Positions 1-4,947 of a stretch of DNA of 6,724 bases are shown piece by piece; the stretch's first letter is position 1; every line of letters starts with the position of its first letter. The position numbers and the translations under genes were made by a program. Origin of the DNA: Thermoplasmata archaeon (GTDB lineage: Archaea > Thermoplasmatota > Thermoplasmata > Thermoplasmatales > Thermoplasmataceae); assembly GCA_021806345.1 (NCBI GenBank), contig JAJZXP010000290.1, positions 1-6,724 on the forward strand. The letters are read 5' to 3'. The notes under the pieces are model-generated. The model saw only the letters and a program-made list of their open reading frames with translations, ran no database searches and was not told the DNA's origin.

Positions 1-1
1 G

Positions 2-919
2 GTTTACAAATCTGGACACACTACGAACTATGCGCTGGACAGCATCAATTTTTCCATCAAAACAGGAAAGACCCTATCGGTGGTAGGGGAAAGCGGAAGT
101 GGGAAGACAACATTCGGCCTTGCATCATTAGGTCTCATAGAACCAACCCGAGGGAAGATATACTTCCAGGGGATAGACATCACATCTCTTGACAGGATCC
201 AAAAGAGGAATTTCAGGTCAAAAACACACATGATTTTTCAGGATCCATATTCTTCCCTGAATCCCTACAACAACATTTTCACCACTGTCTCAGCTCCAAT
301 TGAATCTTTCCAGAAAGGCATGAGCAAAGAGGAAAGACGTAACAAGGCCGCTGAAATGCTGGATAAAGTGGGGTTATCCCCAGGAGCGGATTTCCTTGAC
401 ATCTATCCTAAGAGTCTTTCGGGGGGACAGAGACAGAGGGTTGCTATTGCAAGATCATTGATAAACAAGCCAGAGTTTGTAGTTGCAGACGAGCCCACGT
501 CAATGCTAGATGTTTCAATAACGTCTACTGTCATCAATCTTATGAAATCCCTTAAGGACGAGTTGAATTTCACAATGCTATACATCTCCCACGAGATAGC
601 AACATCGAGGTACATTGGGGATGATATGGCTGTAATGAATCTCGGAAGGATTGTTGAGTATGGAAGCCCCGAGGAGATCACCAAATCACCAAAGCACCCT
701 TATACCGACCTCCTTATCAGGTCCTATCCAAAGCCTGGACAAAAATTAGTGCCGGGAGAAACAAGACATGGTGATTACAATGTATACAATGGGGGCATCA
801 AAGGATGCACATTTGCTTACGCCTGTCCTTTCAAGATACCAGAATGTGAAAATACCAAACCTGAGCTCAGGGAGATATCACAGGGGCACTGGGTAGCCTG
901 TTTCCATCCCATAAATTAG
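2..919 (+). CDS. Dipeptide/oligopeptide ABC transporter, ATP-binding protein (DppF/OppF type), 5'-partial
   Basis: The frame is open from base 2 to the TAG at 917-919 (305 codons visible), so the true start lies left of the window; the GTG at 80 is internal, because the preceding residues (ALDSINFSIKTGKT) are the usual first strands of an ABC ATPase. Counting from the first visible codon: Walker A GESGSGKTT at 29-37, a Q-loop QDPYSSLNP, signature LSGGQRQR at 139-146, Walker B VVADEP ending near 165, D-loop MLD, and switch histidine H197. The C-terminal extension has the HPYT motif of peptide-transporter ATPases and four cysteines (C269, C275, C282, C300) in the spacing typical of this family; in some relatives such cysteines hold an Fe-S cluster. 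It would energise peptide import at the inner face of the membrane together with a second ATPase, two permeases and a binding protein, presumably encoded to the left. It is the last gene of its transcription unit here. Family is certain; the peptide substrate is inferred from the C-terminal domain. Confidence 0.95.
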   Translation, partial: VYKSGHTTNYALDSINFSIKTGKTLSVVGESGSGKTTFGLASLGLIEPTRGKIYFQGIDITSLDRIQKRNFRSKTHMIFQDPYSSLNPYNNIFTTVSAPIESFQKGMSKEERRNKAAEMLDKVGLSPGADFLDIYPKSLSGGQRQRVAIARSLINKPEFVVADEPTSMLDVSITSTVINLMKSLKDELNFTMLYISHEIATSRYIGDDMAVMNLGRIVEYGSPEEITKSPKHPYTDLLIRSYPKPGQKLVPGETRHGDYNVYNGGIKGCTFAYACPFKIPECENTKPELREISQGHWVACFHPIN

Positions 920-957
920 GAGAAGGATGACGAGTTTTCACACCCGTCTCCAACGTA

Positions 958-981
958 TTTTTAGTTTCAGTTTTTCTTTTT
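958..981 (+). terminator. T-rich terminator after the peptide-transporter ATPase gene
   Basis: Four closely spaced T runs (T5, T3, T5, T5) begin 39 nt after the TAG of the transporter gene. Archaeal RNA polymerase terminates on oligo-T tracts without needing a hairpin, and the next coding remnant is convergent, so termination here makes sense. Only a weak GACG/CGTC pairing precedes the T runs. The tract overlaps the 3' end of the minus-strand remnant. Confidence 0.5.
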
Positions 982-1345
982 CATTATTGTTAATGCCACT
1001 GCTGCAAACACTGCAATTGAAATGCCTCCAATCAGGCCAATTGTAGCAGGTGTATCAAGCCCAAGTACTGAAAATGGTTGGCTTCCGACATAAAGTGTGA
1101 AATTGTTGTAGGCTGTACCGTTGCTGCCAGATGATTGCACTTCAATGTTGTTTGTACCATCGGATGGAGTAAAATAATAGGTTCTTCCCACATTTTTGGG
1201 GGTAAACACAATCCCCATAAGTTTGGCAGAGGAACCCATTCTCGGTCGATCCCATAAGTAGTTGAATACCTTGCTCACATTCCTTACTTTTTCTTAAAAT
1301 CGTCCACTAACATTTATCGTTACATTCGCTTCATTCAACAAGGAT
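967..1345 (-). pseudogene. C-terminal remnant of a secreted, membrane-anchored protein (possibly a solute-binding protein)
   Basis: The clean part is 967-1278 (103 codons from a GTG). It has no signal peptide. It shows a beta-rich Asn/Thr/Ser segment (YYFTPSDGTNNIEVQSSG, then NNFTLYVG), one membrane helix (TIGLIGGISIAVFAAVALTIM) and a KKKN end, which is the pattern of an archaeal extracellular protein held by a C-terminal anchor. Reading further upstream in the same frame passes an in-frame TAA (1294-1296) and continues with ANVTINVSGRF, also typical of an extracellular beta domain, so the sequence looks like the tail of a longer gene with a nonsense mutation and a lost front. Its position next to a peptide-transporter ATPase suggests a solute-binding protein, but no diagnostic binding-protein motif is present. 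A small intact anchored protein starting at 1278 is the alternative; the missing signal peptide argues against it. Confidence 0.5.
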
Positions 1346-1597
1346 CCAAAGAGGAAGTGTTTGAAAGCAGTAAAAAATGAGGTCTTGAAATCACGATAAC
1401 CTACTGAATTAGGTTAGTTATTTCATTCCAACATGACACACACCTAAACTATGGATAATCTCTTGAGGAGCCTTAATCTCGTGCTCTCAATTGCAAATGA
1501 ATCAGTAATACTATTTAATCCCCAATATTGTAGGATAAGCCTTGTTTTTTGTTTTGCATCTAGCTTAAACGCAGTTTTCGTTGAGCAAATTTAAAGA
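1346..1597. other. Gene-poor stretch with one inverted repeat
   Basis: No convincing coding sequence on either strand. Short open frames exist, for example a plus-strand run ending in a TGA at about 1378-1380 that reads IYRYIRFIQQGSKEEVFESS, but nothing in them is recognisable. No tRNA-like or rRNA-like segment was seen. The only structure is the inverted repeat at 1397-1416. The stretch lies between two decayed genes and is probably derived from former coding DNA. Confidence 0.45.
1397..1416. repeat. Inverted repeat, 7-bp arms with a 6-nt spacer
   Basis: TAACCTA at 1397-1403 and TAGGTTA at 1410-1416 are perfect reverse complements around CTGAAT. It could be an operator, a small hairpin or chance. 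No T run follows, so it is not an obvious terminator, and no intact gene is close by. Confidence 0.4.
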
Positions 1598-1604
1598 ATA
1601 TTAA
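1598..1604 (+). promoter_or_regulatory. TATA-like box of the former amidotransferase gene
   Basis: ATATTAA is centred about 30 nt before the ATG at 1631, the same spacing as the TATA-like boxes before the D-aminopeptidase gene and the binding-protein remnant. No Shine-Dalgarno match lies before the ATG, so a leaderless mRNA fits. A second AT-rich element (AAATTTAAAG, 1587-1596) lies just upstream and is an alternative. Confidence 0.4.
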
Positions 1605-1630
1605 GCATAAAAATGGTTCCCACAGGTTCT

Positions 1631-2420
1631 ATGTGTAGAATGTTCGCTTTTATTGGCAGTGACAGATATTTTTTAAACCAATTTATGAAGCTCTCCTTGA
1701 AGTATCTCAGGACGATCACCCTCTATCTGAGTGTATATCGAAATCTTTCTTGAACTACAGGGATGGTTGGGGGCTTGTTGAATACGGCAGTGAGGGCATC
1801 AGGCATGAAAGATTTTCCAGTGCAATATTCATGACTCCTGTGCCAGAATTCAAAGGGGATTTCATATTAATACATGCTAGGAATGCAGCAAAGGGGCAAC
1901 CATTCGGGATGCTCGACACCCATCCTCAAATGAGGGCTTCAGAAGAATATGATCTGCATCTTGCGCATAATGGTGAAATAGATAAGGCAAGAATTCAACA
2001 TGGACTATCTGATAAAGAAATTGAAAACAGGGCAGACATCGAGGTGTTCCTTGACCTCATGTCATCATTCAAGGGATCGGTTCAGGCGTTCTTTTAAAAG
2101 TCAATAAGAGAGGTGTATGAAAATAATGCTCTTGTACTGGATTTAACCTTTTCCTCGTTTCAGTTGACAGAAATGATTATTCCGAAGGTCGCTGATCTCC
2201 AGCTACGCTGTTAACTTCGATGAATATCCCAGGCTATACTATTTTGAAGGAAAGGATTGGAAATCCATCGTTTTCTCAAGCCTGCCTGTTTCAAAAAAAA
2301 TTTCCCACAAGGTCCAGAAAAGAAGCACTCCAACCTGGACGTATCTACTCACTGAGCTCTGATTGTCTCGAGGAAGAGCCCATTGTCATCCAAAAAAAGT
2401 CTCAATCTGTGTCCAAGTAG
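1631..2420 (+). pseudogene. Class II glutamine amidotransferase (YafJ/DUG3-like), broken by frameshifts and a stop
   Basis: The ATG at 1631 begins MCRMFAFIGSD, giving the catalytic Cys2 of class II (Ntn) amidotransferases. That frame is soon lost near the T6 run at 1669-1674, and coding continues in the -1 frame as EALLEVSQDDHPLSE, then YRDGWGLVEYG, ILIHARNAAKG, DTHPQ, LAHNGEI and RADIEVFLDLM, the standard motif order of the family. A TAA at 2095-2097 interrupts an otherwise continuing frame (KSIREVYENNALVLDLT). Further -1 shifts near 2149-2152 (into FLVSVDRNDYSEG) and near 2178-2195 (into NFDEYPRLYYFEGKDW and IVFSSLPVSKK) recover the C-terminal domain, whose end is unclear between 2362 and 2420. 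Intact relatives are about 250-280 residues and hydrolyse glutamine, or in the yeast DUG3 complex act in glutathione breakdown. At least four lesions make this a pseudogene unless the assembly is wrong. Confidence 0.85.
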
Positions 2421-2423
2421 AAT

Positions 2424-2431
2424 CTTTTAAG
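2424..2431 (+). promoter_or_regulatory. TATA box of the D-aminopeptidase gene
   Basis: CTTTTAAG is centred about 29-30 nt before the ATG at 2457, which fits transcription starting at or next to the start codon. This supports the ATG at 2457 over the in-frame GTG at 2442, which would lie upstream of the predicted transcript start. Confidence 0.5.
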
Positions 2432-2456
2432 AGTTTCATATGTGTTAGGCAAAGGA

Positions 2457-3275
2457 ATGAAGATACTCATCTCAATTGATGCCGAAGGACTTCAAGGAGT
2501 CACATTTGGAAGACAGGTCAAACCAGATACCACGGAATACCAGGTTTTGAAATCAGCAATGAACAAGAGTGCGAACGCGGTTATCTCCGGTGCCTTCAAA
2601 GGTGGTGCAGATGAAGTTCTGGTAGTGGATGCGCATGACGGCAACAGGAACCTGGATGTGGAGGAAATAGACTCAAGATCTCAGGTAATTCTCGGTTGGC
2701 CCAAAGAATTGAGCATGGTCCAGGGAGTAGAAGGAAAAGATCAGTTGTTCCTTATCGGGTACCATACCAGGGCTGGTGCACCAAATGGGGTGCTTAGCCA
2801 TACATATTCAACAAACGTTCACAGGTTAAGAATCAATGGAAAGGAAGTCGGGGAACTGTGGCTGAGTGCGGCAGTGGCATCAAGTTACGGTGTTCCGGTA
2901 ACCCTTGTTGCAGGGGACAGTCAGACCATTGAAGAGGCAAAAGAATTCCTGGAAGACTGTGAATTTGTAACCCTGAAAGAAGGATTTTCAAGATATTCTG
3001 CTCGATCGCTGTCCATGAAGGATGCCCTGGGAAAACTAGAGGAAGGTACTCAAAAGGCCATAAAGAGGAAGGGAAAATTGCTGGAAGTTGATGTTACCCT
3101 GACCATTGAGCTGGAATTCCAGAATGCTGCCATGGCGGACAACTGCCTCATTGTTCCAGGTGTTGAGAGGCTGAACGGATACACATTGAAAGTCACTGCG
3201 CAGGATGTAGTAACCGCATACAAGATATTCAGGGTCCTGGTTGCTCTTTCAGATTTTGATCACGGAGGGTACTGA
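2457..3275 (+). CDS. dppA: D-aminopeptidase, DppA family (peptidase M55)
   Basis: A 272-residue protein, matching the roughly 274 of Bacillus subtilis DppA, a zinc-dependent, decameric, self-compartmentalised enzyme that releases N-terminal D-amino acids from short peptides. The metal ligands appear at nearly the same numbers as in the Bacillus enzyme: D8 and E10 in ISIDAEG, H60 in VVDAHDGN, H103 in GYHTRAG (His104 in Bacillus) and E133 in GKEVGELWL. The nucleophilic H115 is in GVLSHTYS. The ATG at 2457 is chosen because family members begin MKI-x-I-S-x-D-x-EG and because the TATA box sits 30 nt before it; a GTG at 2442 would add five unlikely residues. No signal peptide, so cytoplasmic. It lies near a peptide ABC transporter ATPase gene, echoing the Bacillus dpp operon where this enzyme accompanies dipeptide uptake. 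All active-site residues are present, so it should be functional. Some archaeal relatives may prefer other small peptides; the exact substrate is not shown. Confidence 0.95.
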   Translation: MKILISIDAEGLQGVTFGRQVKPDTTEYQVLKSAMNKSANAVISGAFKGGADEVLVVDAHDGNRNLDVEEIDSRSQVILGWPKELSMVQGVEGKDQLFLIGYHTRAGAPNGVLSHTYSTNVHRLRINGKEVGELWLSAAVASSYGVPVTLVAGDSQTIEEAKEFLEDCEFVTLKEGFSRYSARSLSMKDALGKLEEGTQKAIKRKGKLLEVDVTLTIELEFQNAAMADNCLIVPGVERLNGYTLKVTAQDVVTAYKIFRVLVALSDFDHGGY

Positions 3276-3292
3276 TCGATTGAACTTTACTG

Positions 3293-3300
3293 TTATATAT
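3293..3300 (+). promoter_or_regulatory. TATA box before the DUF218 gene
   Basis: TTATATAT lies 18-25 nt after the stop of the D-aminopeptidase gene. Transcription would begin near 3320-3325, leaving a leader of about 25 nt before the ATG at 3348. A weaker TTTAGG element at 3319-3324 would fit a leaderless start at 3348 instead. Either way the gene may have its own promoter rather than depend only on read-through. Confidence 0.4.
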
Positions 3301-3347
3301 TCCCCCAAAGATCAAGAGTTTAGGTTGACTTGACTTATAGGCTACTG

Positions 3348-3875
3348 ATGAAAGCGATCATTGTCCTAGGTAGCAGGATTCCTAGGAATAATATTCATGA
3401 AGAACTGAAAATGAGGTTAGACACTGCAATAAATCTCTTCGATAAAAATTCAATACTTATACTGTCAGGTGGATTTACGAACCATAAACACAAGTCTGAG
3501 GCAGGATTTATGGAAGAATACTGCATTGGAAAAGGCATTCCACAAGACAGAATCGTACTGGAAGAAGAATCTCTCGACACCATTGGGAATGGTTATTTTA
3601 CTCGTTTGACAGTTGATCAAATCCCTTCAGTCAATATGGTGACGGTTGTAACTTCATGCTACCATATGGAACGTTCCGAATTCATCTTCAGAGCCTGTTT
3701 CGGGAACAAATATCTGCTGGACTTCAGTAACTGTTGCGATTTCCCGCGTGCCACTACTTTGGAAAATGACTCCATGCAAATGGCTAAGGCTTTCTTCCAT
3801 GGAATTGGGCCTGGTGATATATCCGCAGTCAGGGAAAAGCTTTATGTGGAGCATTTACTCTATAAAGAAGAATAG
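3348..3875 (+). CDS. DUF218 / YdcF-like family protein
   Basis: A 175-residue protein with the full DUF218 motif set: IIVLGSRI at 4-11, ILSGG at 38-42, the SEAGFMEEY helix at 50-58 followed by GIPQDRIVLEEES, then D77-T78 and N81 of the ES-x-DT-xx-N motif, and VTSCYHMERS at 101-110. These residues line a Rossmann-like pocket. In E. coli, YdcF binds S-adenosylmethionine and SanA/ElyC affect the cell envelope, but the reaction of most members is unknown and I assign none here. Unlike SanA and ElyC it has no N-terminal membrane segment and is probably cytosolic. The ATG at 3348 is chosen because the family starts directly with the K-A-I-I-V-L-G strand; an in-frame TTG at 3330 would add six residues. 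It follows the D-aminopeptidase gene by 72 nt on the same strand, so co-transcription is possible. Confidence 0.9.
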   Translation: MKAIIVLGSRIPRNNIHEELKMRLDTAINLFDKNSILILSGGFTNHKHKSEAGFMEEYCIGKGIPQDRIVLEEESLDTIGNGYFTRLTVDQIPSVNMVTVVTSCYHMERSEFIFRACFGNKYLLDFSNCCDFPRATTLENDSMQMAKAFFHGIGPGDISAVREKLYVEHLLYKEE

Positions 3876-4172
3876 GACGATTTTGCTTATTCATCCTTAT
3901 TGTCGTGTTTGGAAAGATTTCGATTCGGTGAAAATAGAAGGTAATGCAGTAATTTCAAGAGAAATTGCGTAAAGCTATGTCTTAATAGTAATTTCTCCAG
4001 GCGAAGAGGATGCAAATCCGTCTAGCGTTACACTCAAACATGAAATATCAATTCTAAATCAAATTGATATGATTATACACGGGTCAGCGTTTTAGAAAAT
4101 TGTTCAGTTTTTATTGATTGTAGCTTCTGTAAGTTGTTTCTCCGATGTAATTTTCGACACAATTTTTACAAC
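3876..4172. other. AT-rich intergenic region with a strong inverted repeat
   Basis: No gene is supported on either strand. The plus-strand frame that runs through the end of the DUF218 gene to about 3972 is an overlapping frame without recognisable motifs. The notable structure is the 9-bp-arm inverted repeat at 4045-4070. A promoter for the binding-protein remnant begins at the right edge. Confidence 0.5.
4045..4070. repeat. Inverted repeat, 9-bp arms with an 8-nt spacer
   Basis: ATATCAATT at 4045-4053 and AATTGATAT at 4062-4070 are perfect reverse complements. The site lies about 160 nt before the start of the binding-protein remnant, upstream of its TATA-like box, where a regulator could bind; it has no T tail. 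The ATTGAT half-site recurs in the smaller palindrome at 4582-4599. Confidence 0.5.
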
Positions 4173-4180
4173 AAATTTAT
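4173..4180 (+). promoter_or_regulatory. TATA box of the binding-protein remnant
   Basis: AAATTTAT is centred about 29-30 nt before the ATG at 4206, matching the spacing of the D-aminopeptidase promoter. A second TATA-like run (TATATTTATA, 4188-4197) is only about 14 nt from that ATG, too close to serve it in the usual way. Confidence 0.4.
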
Positions 4181-4205
4181 GACCATGTATATTTATAGCA
4201 CGGAG

Positions 4206-4446
4206 ATGAAATGACTTTTTATTGCAGTTCTAGCCGTAACTGCCCTAATGGTCCTCGGAACATTGGCAGTAGCAACCCCAGCTTCAGTAGACAGGGCGAG
4301 TTTTTCTCCCGCAGTGTCTTCCGGAACCGATGGAACTTTTGCTGTGGGCACCCTGCTCGCTGGAGAAACCGTGAGCAACTTGAATCCTCTGTCGAACAAT
4401 GGACTTAGTTCAGATGTCTCCGGAAAAATGTATGCTGATTCAATGG
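4206..4446 (+). pseudogene. N-terminal remnant of a peptide-binding protein (SBP family 5)
   Basis: From the ATG at 4206 the frame reads M-K-stop and then LFIAVLAVTALMVLGTLAVA, a signal peptide whose third codon is TGA (4212-4214), one base from the Trp codon TGG. The mature part contains GTFAVGTLLAGETVSNLNPL followed by SNNGLSSDVSGKMYADSMGYL. This is the N-terminal strand and N-L-N-P-L motif of family 5 extracellular solute-binding proteins, which deliver peptides (sometimes sugars) to ABC importers. Only about 80 of the usual 500 or more residues remain; past roughly 4446 the frame stops resembling the family and opposite-strand transposase sequence begins. There is no lipobox cysteine, so the intact protein would have needed another membrane anchor, such as the C-terminal helix seen in the remnant at 967-1345. 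It is not functional as it stands: it has both a nonsense codon and a truncation. Confidence 0.75.
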
Positions 4447-4558
4447 GGTATCTCACGGTCTTGGTCTTCTGCCTACCATCATCGATAATCCGTTCCACTA
4501 TGGAAGCATATTCTAGTGTACTGGATCCACGCCTCACCCTTGTTACCCGGAGAAGCAC
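4447..4558 (-). pseudogene. N-terminal remnant of an IS transposase (IS4-superfamily/IS1634-like)
   Basis: From a GTG at 4558 the minus strand reads MLLRVTRVRRGSSTLEYASI, then VERIIDDGRQKTKTVRY. This resembles the first 35-40 residues of IS1634-type transposases (short basic start, x-Y-x-x-I-V-E, an x-G-R/K-x-R/K-x-R/K turn, then V-x-Y-L-G). After VRY the open frame continues to 4193 but only as the mirror of the binding-protein remnant, so homology ends at the junction near 4446. The DDE catalytic core is absent, so the element cannot transpose. No pair of terminal inverted repeats is evident. The family assignment rests on pattern only. Confidence 0.5.
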
Positions 4559-4581
4559 AATATATCATTGTAAATGAATAC

Positions 4582-4599
4582 ATTGATGTATGTATCAAT
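4582..4599. repeat. Palindrome ATTGAT-N6-ATCAAT
   Basis: ATTGAT at 4582-4587 and ATCAAT at 4594-4599 are perfect reverse complements around GTATGT. It may be an operator-like site or part of a degenerate IS end. It shares the ATTGAT half-site with the larger inverted repeat at 4045-4070, although half-sites this AT-rich also recur by chance. Confidence 0.35.
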
Positions 4600-4709
4600 A
4601 ATGTGCACAGATATTAACCGATCCCACTTTCGTAAAACACTATAAAATAATGGAAAATTTTATTCCACGCTAATAGGTGTTATGTGGAACTCAAGTTCAA
4701 AGAACGAAG

Positions 4710-4719
4710 TATATATTTT
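4710..4719 (+). promoter_or_regulatory. TATA-like box before a possible small ORF
   Basis: The AT-only run TATATATTTT is centred about 31 nt before the ATG at 4746. It is followed by ACGGAGATGA (4729-4738), a 10-nt string that also occurs at 4200-4209 across the start codon of the binding-protein remnant. The second copy has its own ATG (4735) leading to a stop after four codons. Confidence 0.35.
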
Positions 4720-4745
4720 ATTACTACTACGGAGATGATTTCATT

Positions 4746-4856
4746 ATGAACTATGATCGTTGCTACAATGCATTTTCAGAAAAAGCCCAACTTGAAGAGT
4801 CTAAATTTTTGAGAACCCGGGAGTTCTTTAACGAGGCAGACATAAATGAACAATGA
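4746..4856 (+). CDS. Possible small protein of 36 residues, unrecognised
   Basis: ATG at 4746 to TGA at 4854-4856 encodes a hydrophilic, Glu/Phe-rich peptide (MNYDRCYNAFSEKAQLEES, then KFLRTREFFNEADINEQ) that would be mostly helical. A TATA-like box about 31 nt upstream and a GGAG about 12-15 nt upstream are the only signs of expression. I recognise no family. It could be a true small protein, the front of a decayed gene or chance; the decayed setting makes the last two more likely. Confidence 0.25.
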   Translation: MNYDRCYNAFSEKAQLEESKFLRTREFFNEADINEQ

Positions 4857-4912
4857 AAGATACCCTTGGTTTCAGAAATTCAGATTCCTGACATTCGAGG
4901 GGATAAGATTTT

Positions 4913-4936
4913 GTGAGGAAACCTCACTAAAAAATT
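4913..4936 (-). terminator. Hairpin and U tract after the MalK-like gene
   Basis: GTGAGG (4913-4918) and CCTCAC (4922-4927) form a perfect 6-bp stem with a 3-nt loop, starting about 20 nt past the stop codon of the minus-strand ATPase gene. In the minus-strand transcript a T-rich run lies between the stop and the hairpin. Archaeal termination on that T tract followed by a 3' end hairpin is plausible. The order (U tract first) is not that of a bacterial intrinsic terminator. Confidence 0.45.
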
Positions 4937-4947
4937 AAAGTATGGAT

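Larger units (their letters stand above)
4559..4745. other. AT-rich intergenic stretch, possibly including the old IS end
   Basis: No coding sequence is supported. It holds the palindrome ATTGAT-GTATGT-ATCAAT at 4582-4599, just before the transposase remnant's start, where an IS end or its promoter would be expected. It also holds a TTCCAC/GTGGAA inverted repeat (4663-4668 and 4684-4689) and a TATA-like run at 4710-4719. None of these can be assigned a function. Confidence 0.4.

Noticed and set aside
195..1357. Near-identical strings around GGATCCAAA(A)GAGGAA at about 196 and 1343
   Set aside because: The match is about 16 bases with one indel and the flanks do not match. It is not a convincing duplication or target-site repeat.
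1292..1380. Plus-strand reading IYRYIRFIQQGSKEEVFESS as a transposase tail
   Set aside because: It ends cleanly at a stop but matches no transposase C-terminus I know, and the opposite strand offers a better continuation of the anchored-protein remnant.
2220..2420. A 66-codon plus-strand ORF as a separate gene
   Set aside because: Most of it overlaps the real coding sense of the amidotransferase C-terminus in another frame. Its last part may belong to that pseudogene, but it is not an independent gene.
3748..3972. A 74-codon plus-strand ORF overlapping the DUF218 gene end
   Set aside because: It is a shadow frame of the conserved DUF218 gene, and its tail past 3875 has no recognisable motif or start signal.
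4193..4558. A 121-codon minus-strand frame taken as one protein
   Set aside because: Only its first 35-40 codons look like protein (transposase start). The rest is the reverse complement of a clear signal peptide and binding-protein strand on the plus strand.
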